From Halomonas dongshanensis (lineage in GTDB: Bacteria > Pseudomonadota > Gammaproteobacteria > Pseudomonadales > Halomonadaceae): a DNA stretch of 64,000 nt. The stretch spans positions 186,001-250,000 of the forward strand of contig NZ_JAJISC010000003.1 in assembly GCF_024790395.1 (NCBI RefSeq). The letters run 5' to 3'. Below the pieces are notes generated by a model. The model made no database searches, was not told the DNA's origin, and was given only the letters and a program-made list of their open reading frames with translations. How positions within the stretch are numbered: position 1 is the first letter of the stretch; each line of letters opens with the position of its first letter. A program made the translations under genes and the position numbers. Positions 7,656 through 17,435 of the stretch are shown piece after piece.

Positions 7656-8863
7656 AAATCGAACACGCCTATACCATCGTCACCTCACCGGGGCGCAATT
7701 TCGTCACGCTGAAGATCGTCACCGACGAAGGCACTTACGGAATCGGAGATGCCACACTCAACGGCCGCGAAATGGCGGTCGTGGCCTATCTCGAGGAGCA
7801 CGTGATTCCAGCGCTGATCGGCCGCGATCCGCAGCGTATCGAAGATATCTGGCACTACCTCTATCGCGGTGCCTACTGGCGTCGTGGCCCCGTGACCATG
7901 AGCGCGATTGCCGCCGTCGATATGGCGCTGTGGGATATCAAGGCAAAGCTTGCCGGTATGCCGCTCTATCAGCTGTTAGGGGGCAAGAGCCGCGATCGCG
8001 TCATGGTCTATGGTCATGCTACCGGTCGCGATATCGAATCGTGTCTCGAAGAGGTCGCTCGCCACGTCGAGCAGGGCTATAAAGCCGTGCGCGTTCAGGC
8101 AGGGGTGCCGGGGATCGCCAGCATTTACGGCGTGGCCAAGAAAGAGGGCGAACCTTACGAGCCCGCCGATGCGGACCTGCCGACCGAACACGTTTGGAGC
8201 ACGAGCAAGTATCTGAATCACGTACCCAAGCTCTTTGCCGCCGTGCGCGAGCGCTTTGGTGACGACCTGCACGTGCTGCACGACGTGCACCACCGCCTAA
8301 CGCCGATCGAGGCGGCTCGCCTAGGCAAAGCGGTAGAGCCTTACAACCTGTTCTGGCTCGAAGACTGCGTGCCAGCGGAAAACCAGGAAGGCTTTGGGCT
8401 GATTCGCCAGCACACCACCACGCCGCTGGCCGTCGGCGAGGTGTTCAATAGCCTCTTCGATGCCAAAACGCTGATCGAGAATCAGTGGATCGACTACATT
8501 CGCGCCACGCTGACCCACGCCGGGGGCATTACTCACGTTAGGCGCATTGCCGATCTGGCCGGGCTCTATCACGTGCGTACCGGTTTCCACGGCCCGACGG
8601 ATCTCTCGCCGGTGTGCATGGGCGCCGCCGTGCATTTCGATACCTGGGTACCCAACTTCGGGATTCAGGAGTACATGCCGCATACCGACGAAACCAATGC
8701 CGTCTTCCCTCACGATTATCGCTTCGAAGCGGGGCATTTCATCGTCGGTGAAACGCCGGGGCACGGCGTCGATATCGATGAAATGCTGGCCAAACAGTAC
8801 CCCTACAAGCGGGCAAGCCTGCCGGTGAACCGGCTCGAGGACGGCACGCTATGGCACTGGTAA
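7652..8863 (+). CDS. manD: D-mannonate dehydratase, enolase superfamily (ManD/RspA)
   Basis: The 403-residue enzyme dehydrates D-mannonate to 2-keto-3-deoxy-D-gluconate. It has the capping domain (1-125) and the (beta/alpha)7-beta barrel with Mg ligands in [17 protein letters not shown] and AVGEVFNSL, and the catalytic His in TGFHGPTD. The overall sequence is strongly ManD-like, including [23 protein letters not shown]. It shares an operon with an RspB-like dehydrogenase, the RspA-RspB pairing known from Escherichia coli. A second, unrelated mannonate dehydratase (UxuA) lies 5.6 kb downstream in the same direction. ManD-group enzymes vary in activity, so the exact substrate is likely but not certain. 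Confidence 0.92.
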   Translation: MKIEHAYTIVTSPGRNFVTLKIVTDEGTYGIGDATLNGREMAVVAYLEEHVIPALIGRDPQRIEDIWHYLYRGAYWRRGPVTMSAIAAVDMALWDIKAKLAGMPLYQLLGGKSRDRVMVYGHATGRDIESCLEEVARHVEQGYKAVRVQAGVPGIASIYGVAKKEGEPYEPADADLPTEHVWSTSKYLNHVPKLFAAVRERFGDDLHVLHDVHHRLTPIEAARLGKAVEPYNLFWLEDCVPAENQEGFGLIRQHTTTPLAVGEVFNSLFDAKTLIENQWIDYIRATLTHAGGITHVRRIADLAGLYHVRTGFHGPTDLSPVCMGAAVHFDTWVPNFGIQEYMPHTDETNAVFPHDYRFEAGHFIVGETPGHGVDIDEMLAKQYPYKRASLPVNRLEDGTLWHW

Positions 8864-8912
8864 GCAGGACGGTAACGGCCACGATGCGCTTGGATAACAC
8901 GAGGAAATCGCC

Positions 8913-9935
8913 ATGAAAGCCTTTCAGGTCAATGCCCCCCACGATTTTGCCGTGGTCGAAGCCGAACTGCCAAGCGTTGGGTCGGGTGAGGTGCGCGTAC
9001 GCGTAGCGTTTGCCGGCATTTGTGGCTCCGATATGCACATCATCCACGGTGACAACGCCTTCGTGCGCTACCCGCGCATCACCGGGCACGAGTTCGCTGG
9101 CGTCATCGATGCCGTAGGCGAGGGCGTTACGGAGGTGGGCGTAGGAGCACGCGTGTGTATCGACCCGGTCATCAGCTGCGGTGAGTGCTATCCCTGTCGC
9201 ATTAGCCGACCCAATGTCTGCCGCTCGCTAGAGGTCATCGGCGTGCATCGCCATGGCGGCTTCGAGGAGTGTGTCGTGGTGCCTGCCGCCAACGTCCATG
9301 TTCTGCCCGATCACATCGGCTTGGACGCGGCCGCGCTGGTCGAACCTTATACCATCGCCGCCAACGTGCTCGATCGGATGCAGCCGCATCCGGGCGATGC
9401 GCTGCTGATTCTCGGCGCGGGCGTGATCGGCCTCACCATCTTGCAAATGGCGCGGGCGATTGGGTTGGGCGAGATCATCGTCACCGACATCATCGACGAG
9501 CGCTTGGCGCTGGCGCGCGAGCTTGGAGCCACGCATACGCTCAATAGCCGTGAGGTCGACGTCGAAGCAGAGATCATGGCCCTCACCGACGGCGAAGGGA
9601 TACCGCTAATTGCCGATGCCGCCTGTGTTCCGGCGCTGTTGGCGCAGATGCTGCGCGTCGCCTCTCCGGCTGGGCGCATCGGTCTGCTGGGCTTTAGCGC
9701 AACACCCAGCGAGCTGGTTCAGCTCGAAGTGATCAAGAAAGAGCTGACACTGGTCGGCTCGCGGCTCAACAACCGCAAGTTTCCGGAGGTGCTGTCCCTG
9801 ATGACGGAAGGCAAGCTCGATCCCCTGGCGCTGGTGAGTCACCGGCTACCGCTAAGCGAGATGCCCGATGCCATCGATATGCTCGAGCATCATCCCGAAA
9901 AAGCGCGCAAGGTGCTCGTTCGCATCGAGGCCTGA
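8913..9935 (+). CDS. Zinc-dependent alcohol/sugar-acid dehydrogenase, RspB-like
   Basis: This 340-residue MDR-family oxidoreductase has the catalytic zinc site in GICGSDMHIIHG and TGHEFAG, the structural zinc cysteines in CGECYPCRISRPNVC, and an NAD-binding LGAGVIGLT motif. It resembles RspB of Escherichia coli and L-galactonate/L-gulonate dehydrogenases. Family knowledge suggests NAD-linked oxidation of a sugar acid or polyol, feeding fructuronate or mannonate into the pathway. Its position between ManD and the TRAP genes supports that. The exact substrate is unknown. Confidence 0.85.
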   Translation: MKAFQVNAPHDFAVVEAELPSVGSGEVRVRVAFAGICGSDMHIIHGDNAFVRYPRITGHEFAGVIDAVGEGVTEVGVGARVCIDPVISCGECYPCRISRPNVCRSLEVIGVHRHGGFEECVVVPAANVHVLPDHIGLDAAALVEPYTIAANVLDRMQPHPGDALLILGAGVIGLTILQMARAIGLGEIIVTDIIDERLALARELGATHTLNSREVDVEAEIMALTDGEGIPLIADAACVPALLAQMLRVASPAGRIGLLGFSATPSELVQLEVIKKELTLVGSRLNNRKFPEVLSLMTEGKLDPLALVSHRLPLSEMPDAIDMLEHHPEKARKVLVRIEA

Positions 9936-9950
9936 CGCGTGCACGCCAAC

Positions 9951-9975
9951 CACGCATGCACTCACGCAATGCACT
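9951..9975. repeat. Tandem 12-13 bp repeat before dctP
   Basis: CACGCATGCACT is followed at once by CACGCAATGCACT, a one-base variant. It lies in the short gap before the TRAP binding protein gene. See the finding on recurrent short duplications. Confidence 0.6.
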
Positions 9976-10010
9976 ACTAACAACACAATGCCACGTGCAG
10001 GAGAAATACC

Positions 10011-10979
10011 ATGTTGAAGCAATTCGTTACCGGTGCCCTGGCCAGTGCCGTCATGCTGGGAAGTAGCTCGCTTTGGGCCGCCGACTACACGCTGCGTTTC
10101 GGTCACCTCGCCAATGAGCAGAACATCTGGCACCAGGCGGCGGAGAAGTTCAAGGAAGAGGTAGAGGCCAACTCCGAAGGGCGTATCGAAGTGCTGCTGT
10201 TTCCTAACGAGCAGCTCGGCAGCGAAATGGACGTGATCAACAGCATTCAGTTGGGCACGGCCGATATGACCATCACCGGTGAGAGCCTGCAGAACTGGGC
10301 ACCTAAAGCTGCGATGATGGCCGTACCCTACGCCTTCCGCGATTCGGAGCACATGCGCGCCGCCGTTAACGGCGAGATTGGCGAAGAGATCGAAGCGCAG
10401 GTGATCGAGCGTACCAACCTCGTGCCGCTGACCTGGTTCGAGCGTGGCCCGCGCGAATTGACCGCCAACCGCGCCATTCGCACCCCTGATGATCTCGATG
10501 GTCTGCGTTTGCGTGTACCCAACGTACCGCTGTTCGTGGATACCTGGGAAGCCATGGGAGCACGCCCTACGCCGATGGCCTTTAGCGAAGTGTTTACCGC
10601 GCTGCAGCAAAACACCATCGAAGGGCAGGAGAACCCGCTGAGCCTGATCGAAAGCGCCAGCCTCAACGAGGTACAGGACTACGTCAACATGACCGGTCAC
10701 GTACGTAGCTGGATCTACGTGGTCATCGGCCGCAACCAGCTCGAGCGCATGCCCGACGATCTCCAGCAGGTCGTACGTGACGCTGCCGAGGTAATGCAGG
10801 CCTATGAGGCCGATCTGTTCGTCGAAGATCAGGAGCGTCTGGAGCAGGCGCTGACCGAGCGCGGCATGGAGTTCGTCGAAGTCGATCAAGAAACCTTCGC
10901 CGAGCGTGCGCTTCCCGCCGTCACCGAAGCGTTGAATGACGAACAGCGCGCGCTGTTCGAGGCCATTCAGGCGCTTTGA
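10011..10979 (+). CDS. TRAP transporter solute-binding protein (DctP family)
   Basis: The 322-residue periplasmic protein has a signal peptide cleaved near SSLWA-ADY (about residue 24). The mature protein starts with the DctP pattern YTLRFGHLANEQNIWHQAAEKF and contains the signature region with the conserved Arg that binds a carboxylate (LRVPNVPLFVDTWEAMGA, about 165-182). It captures an organic acid and delivers it to the DctQM membrane pair encoded next. In this operon the ligand is most likely a hexuronate or aldonate. A GCAGGAGA ribosome site precedes the start. Confidence 0.92.
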   Translation: MLKQFVTGALASAVMLGSSSLWAADYTLRFGHLANEQNIWHQAAEKFKEEVEANSEGRIEVLLFPNEQLGSEMDVINSIQLGTADMTITGESLQNWAPKAAMMAVPYAFRDSEHMRAAVNGEIGEEIEAQVIERTNLVPLTWFERGPRELTANRAIRTPDDLDGLRLRVPNVPLFVDTWEAMGARPTPMAFSEVFTALQQNTIEGQENPLSLIESASLNEVQDYVNMTGHVRSWIYVVIGRNQLERMPDDLQQVVRDAAEVMQAYEADLFVEDQERLEQALTERGMEFVEVDQETFAERALPAVTEALNDEQRALFEAIQAL

Positions 10980-11044
10980 GCCCACCCGCGTTACTCGGCG
11001 GGCGTATGGGCGTCTGCCGAGTGCATGTCTTCGAGGATACGTTG

Positions 11045-11626
11045 ATGGAATCGAATCACAAGGCGTTGGAAGAGCAGGCGCTGGAGAGTCTGGATTCGAT
11101 GTCGTCGGTGCCGACCCTCAAGGGGCCTATCGGCTTCGTGATCGGGCTGATCGATAGAGTATTCATAACCCTGGCGGTGCTGACCCTGGTGGCCATTGCC
11201 TTCACGGTTTTGCTGCAGGTGTGTTCACGGCTGTTTCTGCCTTTCTCCATTTCATGGACCGAGGAGCTCTCGCGCTATCTGTTCATTTATATGGTGGCGT
11301 TCTCCGCGGGTGTGGTGCTGCGGCGCCACCGTAACGTCAGCGTCGAGCTTTTCCACCATCTATTAGGGCCACGTGGGAAAGGGGCTTTCCAGGCGTTGAT
11401 CTGTCTGTGTATCGGCGTATTTGCCGTCATGGTGCTGCCCTACGCCTGGGCCTATGCCCAAAACGGCGCCTGGCAAACCTCGCCAACGCTGCGCGTTCCC
11501 ATGCTCTACATCTTCTTCTCCACTGTCGTTACCTTCGGGCTTCTGTCGCTCTATAGCGTACTGGGGTGTCTCGAAGGGCTTCTCGCCGTGGTGAAACCCA
11601 ACGCCTCACCTACCCAGGAGTCCTGA
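11045..11626 (+). CDS. TRAP transporter small permease (DctQ)
   Basis: The 193-residue membrane protein has four predicted membrane segments and the DctQ core (SWTEELSRYLFIYMVAFSAGVVLRRHRNVSVELF). The ATG at 11045 was chosen because a GAGGA site lies 7 bp upstream; the frame is open further 5' to 10976 but without a better start. It works with the neighbouring DctP and DctM genes in sodium-driven uptake. It is followed after 2 bp by dctM. Confidence 0.9.
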   Translation: MESNHKALEEQALESLDSMSSVPTLKGPIGFVIGLIDRVFITLAVLTLVAIAFTVLLQVCSRLFLPFSISWTEELSRYLFIYMVAFSAGVVLRRHRNVSVELFHHLLGPRGKGAFQALICLCIGVFAVMVLPYAWAYAQNGAWQTSPTLRVPMLYIFFSTVVTFGLLSLYSVLGCLEGLLAVVKPNASPTQES

Positions 11627-11628
11627 GC

Positions 11629-12912
11629 ATGGAAGTCATCGTGCTGTTCGGCGTTTTCTTGCTGCTGCTCATCGTCGGGGTACCCATCGCTTTTTCGTTG
11701 GGGATCGCCTCGCTCGCTTATCTGCTTCTGGAGGGTATTTCGCTTACTATCGTACCCCAGCGTATGTACGCGGGAATCGATACCTTCGTGCTGCTGTGCA
11801 TCCCCGGCTTCGTTCTTGCCGGTAATCTAATGAACGTGGGCAATATCACCGAACACATCGTGCGCTTCTCCAATGCGCTGCTCGGCCACATTCGTGGCGG
11901 GCTAGGGCTTGCCAACGTGGGCGGCTCGATGATCTTCGGCGGTATTTCCGGTACTGCAGTGGCCGATTCGGCCAGTATCGGCTCGGTGATGATTCCTGGT
12001 ATGGCGCGCTCGGGCTATGACAAGCCCTTTGCCGCCGCCGTCACCGCAGCCTCGTCAACCGTGGGCCCAATCATTCCGCCCAGTGTACCGATGATCATTG
12101 CCGGTTCTTTGAGCGGTATTTCGGTAGGCAGGATGTTCCTCGCGGGCGCCATTCCGGGACTTCTGATGGGCTTGGCGATGATGGTGACCGTCTATATTCT
12201 GGCGGTGCGTCGTGGCTATCCCAAAGAGAAGCGGGTACCGCTCTTGCAGCTCTTGCGCGAAGCCAAGACGGCCTTCTGGGCGCTACTGATGACCGTAATC
12301 ATTCTCTACGGCATCATCGGCGGCTTCTTCACGCCTACCGAGGCGTCCATCGTCGCCTGCCTCTATGCTCTCGTGGTGGGCATGTTCGTCTACAAGGGGC
12401 TCTCTTGGCGTAAGCTGCCGGGCATTCTAGTCGATACGGTGCTCACGTCGTCGGCGTTATTGTTGATGGTGGGGCTGGCGAACCTGTTCGGCTGGATTCT
12501 CACCAGCGAGCAAATCCCCCAGATGATCGCCGCCCTGATTCTCTCCATTAGCGAAAATCCGCTGATCGTCCTGCTGATTCTCAACCTGATTCTGCTTTTC
12601 GTCGGCGCCTTCATGGAAACCATCGCCGCGCTGATCATTCTATTTCCCGCACTGGTAGGTGTGGCCACGGGCGTTGGCGTCGATCCGGTGCACTTTGCCG
12701 TCATCGCGGTGTTGAATCTGATGATCGGCCTGACTACGCCCCCGGTCGGCGTCTGTCTGTTCGTCGTCGCTGGTATCGGCAAACTGCCGATGCTGACGGT
12801 CGCCAGAGCCATCGTTCCCTTCATCCTCTGCAACCTGGCGGTTCTTTTCCTCGTCACCTACGTGCCGGCGCTCTCGCTTTGGCTACCCAATTTACTTATG
12901 GGGAGTAATTAA
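11629..12912 (+). CDS. TRAP transporter large permease (DctM)
   Basis: The 427-residue membrane protein has about 12 membrane segments and the DctM signatures GLGLANVGGSMIFGGISGTAVADSA (split over 130-155) and ASSTVGPIIPPSVPMIIAG. This subunit forms the translocation path of the TRAP transporter. The ATG at 11629 follows a CAGGAG site; an upstream in-frame ATG at 11566 lies inside dctQ and is less likely. It is followed after 2 bp by uxuB, which ties this transporter to mannonate/fructuronate catabolism. Confidence 0.93.
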   Translation: MEVIVLFGVFLLLLIVGVPIAFSLGIASLAYLLLEGISLTIVPQRMYAGIDTFVLLCIPGFVLAGNLMNVGNITEHIVRFSNALLGHIRGGLGLANVGGSMIFGGISGTAVADSASIGSVMIPGMARSGYDKPFAAAVTAASSTVGPIIPPSVPMIIAGSLSGISVGRMFLAGAIPGLLMGLAMMVTVYILAVRRGYPKEKRVPLLQLLREAKTAFWALLMTVIILYGIIGGFFTPTEASIVACLYALVVGMFVYKGLSWRKLPGILVDTVLTSSALLLMVGLANLFGWILTSEQIPQMIAALILSISENPLIVLLILNLILLFVGAFMETIAALIILFPALVGVATGVGVDPVHFAVIAVLNLMIGLTTPPVGVCLFVVAGIGKLPMLTVARAIVPFILCNLAVLFLVTYVPALSLWLPNLLMGSN

Positions 12913-12914
12913 GC

Positions 12915-14447
12915 ATGGCCGAACCACGCGCGTACCAATCATCTATGTCTCAAGCACGTAGGTCTCAAGCACGTATATCCGTAGAGCGTATCGAGGCCGC
13001 GCCTGCATCAGGCCAGATCGGTATCGTGCATCTTGGCCTTGGCGCCTTCCATCGCGCGCACCAGGCGGTGTATCTCGAGCGCTACCGCAAGCGCTCAGGA
13101 GATACGAGCTGGGCGGTGAGCAGTGCCAACCTACGCACTGGGCTTGCCTTGGTGGATGGGCTGCATGAGGCAGGCCACCGCTATCACGTAGCGGAGTACG
13201 CCGACCGTGAAACGCTTACCCTACGCCATGTGGGCGTCATTGAAGAGACGCTGTTTAGCGGTCGTGATGGTCAGCAACAGTGGGGGCGAGACCTCGATCG
13301 ACTGCTCGCTCGCATGGCCGCCGCTGATACCCGTATCGTGACGCTAACCATCACCGAAAAAGGCTACTTCCTCAACCCCGCCAGCGGCGAGCTTCTGCTC
13401 GGCGACCCGATGATCCAGGCCGATATCGCTACGCCGACGCAGCCACGCACGGCGCCAGGGCTTTTAGTCGAGGCGCTGGCCCAGCGCAGGGCGCGCAATA
13501 CGGCGCCGTTCACGGTGCTCTGCTGCGACAATATGCCCGACAATGGTCAACGCACGCGTCAGGCCGTCATTCAACTGGCGTGTCAGCGCGATGCGTCACT
13601 GGCCGAATGGATTGCTGAACAGGTCGCCTTTCCCTGCAGCATGGTCGACCGTATCGTCCCCGCGATGACGCCCGCTGACTTCGAGGCGCTTAAAGCGCTC
13701 GGCGTCGAGGATGCCAATGCCGTGGTGTGCGAAGCGTTCTCGCAGTGGGTCGTGGAGGATCACTTCCCGCTGGGTCGCCCGCAGTGGGAAGAGGAGGGCG
13801 TGACCATGGTGGCCGATGTCGCGCCTTTTGAGACGATGAAGCTGCGCATGCTCAACGGCAGCCACTCCTTGTTGGCCTATCTGGGCGCGCTTGACGATAT
13901 CGATACCGTCGTCGACGCCGTCCAGCGCGACGACATTAAGGCGCTGCTGCGTCGCTACATGCGCGATGAGGCCGCGCCCACGCTCGATATGCCCGAAGAG
14001 GTGAATCTGAGCGCCTACGCCGACTCGCTCCTGGCTCGCTTTGCCAACGATAGCCTGCGCCACAAACTCCAGCAGATCGCCATGGACGGTAGCCAAAAGC
14101 TGCCCCAGCGCTGGCTATCCGCTGCCCAGATCAACCTCGAGGCCGGGCGCGATGCCTCTTGTGCAGCGCTGGGGTTCGCGGCGTGGGTTCGCTACACCGC
14201 AGGCCATACCCTGTCGAATCAGCCTTATTCCGTCGATGACCCTATGGCGGCGCACTTCGCCGAGCTGCATCGGCGCTTTGCTCATGATGAATGCGCCCTC
14301 ATCGAGGCGTTTCTCGCCATTGAGGCCGTCGTGCCCGCCGCCTTGGCGCGCCATGAGGGGTTCAAGGCCTGCGTGCTGGCTTCGTACCAGCGATTAACCC
14401 AGCAAGGCCTGGCAGCAGCGCTCAACGAACTCATGCACCGCGCCTAA
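12915..14447 (+). CDS. uxuB: D-mannonate oxidoreductase / fructuronate reductase (UxuB)
   Basis: The 510-residue protein belongs to the long-chain mannitol dehydrogenase family. It has an N-terminal nucleotide-binding part (IVHLGLGAFHRAHQAVYLE, about 35-55) and a catalytic region with conserved Lys and His residues around FETMKLRMLNGSHSLLAYLG. UxuB reduces D-fructuronate to D-mannonate with NADH, supplying the substrate of ManD and UxuA. The start has a GGGGAG site. The first 25 residues contain a duplicated SQAR motif from a 15-bp tandem repeat and look like a non-conserved extension. A mannitol or altronate oxidoreductase is a less likely alternative given uxuA next door. Confidence 0.88.
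   Translation: MAEPRAYQSSMSQARRSQARISVERIEAAPASGQIGIVHLGLGAFHRAHQAVYLERYRKRSGDTSWAVSSANLRTGLALVDGLHEAGHRYHVAEYADRETLTLRHVGVIEETLFSGRDGQQQWGRDLDRLLARMAAADTRIVTLTITEKGYFLNPASGELLLGDPMIQADIATPTQPRTAPGLLVEALAQRRARNTAPFTVLCCDNMPDNGQRTRQAVIQLACQRDASLAEWIAEQVAFPCSMVDRIVPAMTPADFEALKALGVEDANAVVCEAFSQWVVEDHFPLGRPQWEEEGVTMVADVAPFETMKLRMLNGSHSLLAYLGALDDIDTVVDAVQRDDIKALLRRYMRDEAAPTLDMPEEVNLSAYADSLLARFANDSLRHKLQQIAMDGSQKLPQRWLSAAQINLEAGRDASCAALGFAAWVRYTAGHTLSNQPYSVDDPMAAHFAELHRRFAHDECALIEAFLAIEAVVPAALARHEGFKACVLASYQRLTQQGLAAALNELMHRA
12947..12975 (+). repeat. 15-bp tandem duplication in the uxuB N-terminus
   Basis: GTCTCAAGCACGTAG at 12947 is followed by GTCTCAAGCACGTA at 12962. It encodes two copies of SQAR separated by Arg and keeps the reading frame. 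Confidence 0.75.
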
Positions 14448-14470
14448 ACAGGCGCTATTAGGATAACGCT

Positions 14471-15646
14471 ATGGAACATACCTGGCGCTGGTTCGGGCCT
14501 AGCGACCCCATCCAGCTCGAAGAGATTCGCCAGACCGGTGCCACCGGCATCGTCACCGCGCTGCACGACGTGCCCAACGACCGCGTATGGACGGTACAAG
14601 CGATACACGAGCGCAAAGCGATGATCGAGGCCGCCGGGCTTACCTGGTCGATCGTCGAGAGCGTTCCGGTACCCGAAGCGGTGAAGAGAGGGCTTCCCGA
14701 GCGCGACGAGTTGATCGCGACCTACTGCCAGACGCTCAAAAACCTGGCGGCCTGCGGCATCGATACCGTCTGCTACAACTTCATGCCGATTCTCGATTGG
14801 ACGCGGACGGATCTCAGCCATGCGCTGCCCGACGGCGCCCGAGCGCTGCGTTTCGATCAAACCGCCTTCGCTGCGTTCGATCTCTATCTGCTCGCGCGCA
14901 GCGGTGCCGAGGCGGAGTATTCGGATGCCGACAAGAGAAAGGCCAAGGAGTATCTCGCTACGCTCGACGAGTCGGGCCGCGCGACGCTCATCGATACACT
15001 CATCGCTGGGCTTCCCGGTGCCGAGGAGCACTACACGCTGGTGCAGTTTCGCCAGGCGTTGGAGGGCTATGCCCATATCGATGCCGAGGCGCTGCGCGAA
15101 AACCTGGGTTACTTTCTGCGAGCGATCATTCCCGTGGCCGAGGAGGCCGGCATTCGCATGGCGATCCACCCAGACGACCCGCCCCGGCCGCTGCTTGGCT
15201 TGCCCCGGGTGGTCTCGACCTTCGATGACGCCCAGTGGGTGATCGACTGCGTGCCCAGTCCGGCCAACGGCATCACCTTCTGCACCGGCTCTTACGGGGT
15301 GCGCGAGGATAACGACCTCATCGCTATGGCGCGACATTTCGGCCCGCAGATTCACTTCGCCCACCTACGCTCGACCCAGCGCGAAGCTGACCCGCGCTCG
15401 TTCCATGAAGCGCCGCACTTGTCAGGCGATGTGGATATGGTCGGCGTGATTCACGCCCTCGTTACCGAAGAGCGCCGCCGCGAGCGCGAAGGTGGGGCGC
15501 GGTTACCGCTGCGACCGGATCACGGCCATCACATTCTCGATGATCGGCAGCGCGCTACCGCCCCAGGCTACCCGCTTTACGGTCGCCTACGTGGGCTTGC
15601 CGAACTGCGAGGCGTCGAAACGGCGGTGCGTCAGCTCACGCTGTAG
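14471..15646 (+). CDS. uxuA: Mannonate dehydratase UxuA (xylose-isomerase-like TIM barrel)
   Basis: The 391-residue enzyme converts D-mannonate to 2-keto-3-deoxygluconate with a divalent metal. Family marks are the start [14 protein letters not shown], the metal/substrate region [21 protein letters not shown] (His and Asp ligands), [15 protein letters not shown] and the C-terminal LRPDHGH. It is not related by fold to ManD, which catalyses the same reaction and is encoded in the same operon. It is the last gene of the + strand unit, followed by a strong terminator. A GATAA-type leader gives only a weak ribosome site. Confidence 0.95.
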   Translation: MEHTWRWFGPSDPIQLEEIRQTGATGIVTALHDVPNDRVWTVQAIHERKAMIEAAGLTWSIVESVPVPEAVKRGLPERDELIATYCQTLKNLAACGIDTVCYNFMPILDWTRTDLSHALPDGARALRFDQTAFAAFDLYLLARSGAEAEYSDADKRKAKEYLATLDESGRATLIDTLIAGLPGAEEHYTLVQFRQALEGYAHIDAEALRENLGYFLRAIIPVAEEAGIRMAIHPDDPPRPLLGLPRVVSTFDDAQWVIDCVPSPANGITFCTGSYGVREDNDLIAMARHFGPQIHFAHLRSTQREADPRSFHEAPHLSGDVDMVGVIHALVTEERRREREGGARLPLRPDHGHHILDDRQRATAPGYPLYGRLRGLAELRGVETAVRQLTL

Positions 15647-15681
15647 CCAAGAAGCCAGTAAGCTAAGAAGTAGATCAAGAA

Positions 15682-15716
15682 AGCCCCATCTGATTGCTTC
15701 CACAGATGGGGTTTTC
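15682..15716 (+). terminator. Strong intrinsic terminator after uxuA
   Basis: The perfect arms CCCCATCTG and CAGATGGGG with an 8-base loop are followed by TTTTCTTAT. The reverse strand carries an A/T-rich flank too, so it may serve both this operon and the convergent HAD gene. Confidence 0.85.
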
Positions 15717-15727
15717 TTATATAAATG

Positions 15728-16399
15728 CTAGCTAAGCGCTGAGAGACTCAGGCGTGCCACGGTATCGACCAATTCGCTGGCATGGCGAATTTCGATGGCG
15801 CCTTCCGGCGTTGTCTCCTCGTCGGGGAAGTGGTTGAGGTGAATGACCTGCATGCCGGCGGCAAGGCCCGCTTCGACCCCCACGGCGGCGTCATCGATGA
15901 CGACGCACGCCTCTGGCGCGAACCCCATGGCGGAAGCGGCCTGAAGGTAGAGCGCTGGATTGGGTTTCCACACGTTGAGCGTGTAGGCGCTAAACAGGTT
16001 GTCACCGAAATGATCGCTCAATCCGGTGCTTTCCAGGGCGCAGCGAATCTTGTGCTCTGGGCCATTGGATACCACCGCTTTGGGATGCGCCGCTAGCGCC
16101 TGCAAAGCACCGGGCATGCCGGGGATGGGGTTGAGCTGCGCGCGCATACGTTTTTCCATTAGGGCGCGCATCTGGGCTTCTAGCGCCGCGAAGCGCTCCT
16201 CCATCCATACGCCGTGACGCTCTTCGAGCAGCTGCACGATGGTGTAGAAGCGGATGCCGCGAAACTCCTCCATGTACTGCTGGGCCGAGAAGGGCAGACC
16301 GAACTGCGGAAGCAATTCGGCCATGACGTTCGCCAACAGGATTTCGCTATCGACCAAGGTGCCGTCGTTGTCGAAGAGTAAACAGAGCGGTGATTGCAT
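15728..16399 (-). CDS. HAD-superfamily sugar-phosphatase-like hydrolase
   Basis: The 223-residue protein has HAD motif I DNDGTLVDSE near the N-terminus, motif II VVSNGP, motif III Lys in VWKPNPALY and motif IV VIDDAAVG, with an alpha-helical cap typical of the beta-phosphoglucomutase/YfbT group. Such enzymes remove phosphate from small sugar phosphates. The ATG at 16399 avoids overlapping the upstream reductase gene, which an alternative start at 16432 would do. It ends the - strand unit with kdgK and may clear a dead-end phosphorylated intermediate, though this is inference. Confidence 0.8.
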   Translation of the reverse strand: MQSPLCLLFDNDGTLVDSEILLANVMAELLPQFGLPFSAQQYMEEFRGIRFYTIVQLLEERHGVWMEERFAALEAQMRALMEKRMRAQLNPIPGMPGALQALAAHPKAVVSNGPEHKIRCALESTGLSDHFGDNLFSAYTLNVWKPNPALYLQAASAMGFAPEACVVIDDAAVGVEAGLAAGMQVIHLNHFPDEETTPEGAIEIRHASELVDTVARLSLSALS

Positions 16400-16406
16400 A
16401 AAAGCC

Positions 16407-17387
16407 CTATTGCTGATTGAGCGCTTCGGCATTGACCGGGCTAATGGGCGGCTGGCCTTGCAAAAAGCGCGTGAGGTTGTCCACCGCGCGTTGGGCCATG
16501 GCCAGGCGAGTCTCTGAGGTCGCCGAGCCGATATGCGGCAGCGCGACGACGTTGGGAAGCGCGAGCAGCGGTGAGTCGGCCGGTAGCGGTTCCTGCTCGA
16601 AAACGTCCAGGCCCGCGCCGCGAATCGTGCCCGCCTTGAGCGCCTCGATCAGCGCGGCTTCGTCGACCACTTTGCCGCGCGAGATGTTGACCAGAAGAGC
16701 GGAGTCCTTCATTTGCGCCAGCTGTTCGGCGCCGATGAGCTTTTCGGTTTTCCTGGTCAACGGCACGGTAAGGCAGACGAAATCGCTTTCGGCCAGCAAC
16801 TCGTCGAGTTCGCAGCGCGTGGCGCCAAGCTCACGTTCGAGGTCGGGCTTAGGGGACGAGAGGGCGTAGCGCACCTTCATGCCAAAGCCCAGCGCGCCGC
16901 GACGGGCAACGGCCGCGCCGATACGGCCAAGCCCGACCATGCCCAAGGTCTTGCCGTGGATGTCGCTACCATAAAGCTCGGGGCCGGGCGATTTCTGCCA
17001 CTTGCCCGCCTTGACCCACTCCGCCAGCTCGACGACGCGGCGGGCACTGGACATGATCAGCGTGAACGCCAGGTCGGCCGTGGTTTCGGTCAATACGTCG
17101 GGGGCGTTGCACAGCAGTACGCCGCGCTTGCTCAAGGCGTCGACATCCATGGTGTCGTAGCCTACCGAGAATAGCGTGACGGCTTTAAGCTTCGGGGCCG
17201 CATCGAGGAAGGCATCATCGATGGTGAAGCCAGAGCCAATGATGCCGTGCGCATCGGCAAGCGCTGCTTTTACCTCGGCGTCGTCGGCGTTAAGCGGCTT
17301 GCCCAGGTCGATGAGGTGGGCATGGGGTTCGAGTTCCTGGCGCTGCGCTTCGCTGAGCTGTCCGGCGACGATGATGTTCTTTTTCAT
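16407..17387 (-). CDS. D-isomer-specific 2-hydroxyacid dehydrogenase (GhrB-like)
   Basis: This 326-residue NAD(P)-dependent reductase of the glyoxylate/hydroxypyruvate/2-ketogluconate type has the nucleotide motif GLGRIGAAVARR (about 155) and the catalytic Arg in NISRGKVVDE, Glu in DVFEQEP and His in LPHIGSAT. It reduces 2-oxo acids to D-2-hydroxy acids. It lies between kdgK and the HAD gene in one - strand unit, so it may act on keto-deoxy sugar acids or hydroxypyruvate. The substrate is not certain. An AGGAGAAC site precedes its ATG. Confidence 0.85.
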   Translation of the reverse strand: MKKNIIVAGQLSEAQRQELEPHAHLIDLGKPLNADDAEVKAALADAHGIIGSGFTIDDAFLDAAPKLKAVTLFSVGYDTMDVDALSKRGVLLCNAPDVLTETTADLAFTLIMSSARRVVELAEWVKAGKWQKSPGPELYGSDIHGKTLGMVGLGRIGAAVARRGALGFGMKVRYALSSPKPDLERELGATRCELDELLAESDFVCLTVPLTRKTEKLIGAEQLAQMKDSALLVNISRGKVVDEAALIEALKAGTIRGAGLDVFEQEPLPADSPLLALPNVVALPHIGSATSETRLAMAQRAVDNLTRFLQGQPPISPVNAEALNQQ

Positions 17388-17435
17388 GCGTTCTCCTGTC
17401 GGGCTTTTGTGTAATGACTTTTGTTATCGATGCGT

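Noticed and set aside
9852..10985. Long open frame on the - strand (377 codons) opposite the dctP gene.
   Set aside because: It is antisense to a clear TRAP binding protein with signal peptide and ribosome site. Long antisense frames are common in GC-rich DNA. No family resemblance was seen.
14444..15364. Open - strand frame of about 300 codons opposite uxuA.
   Set aside because: It mirrors the codon pattern of uxuA and has no recognisable domain.
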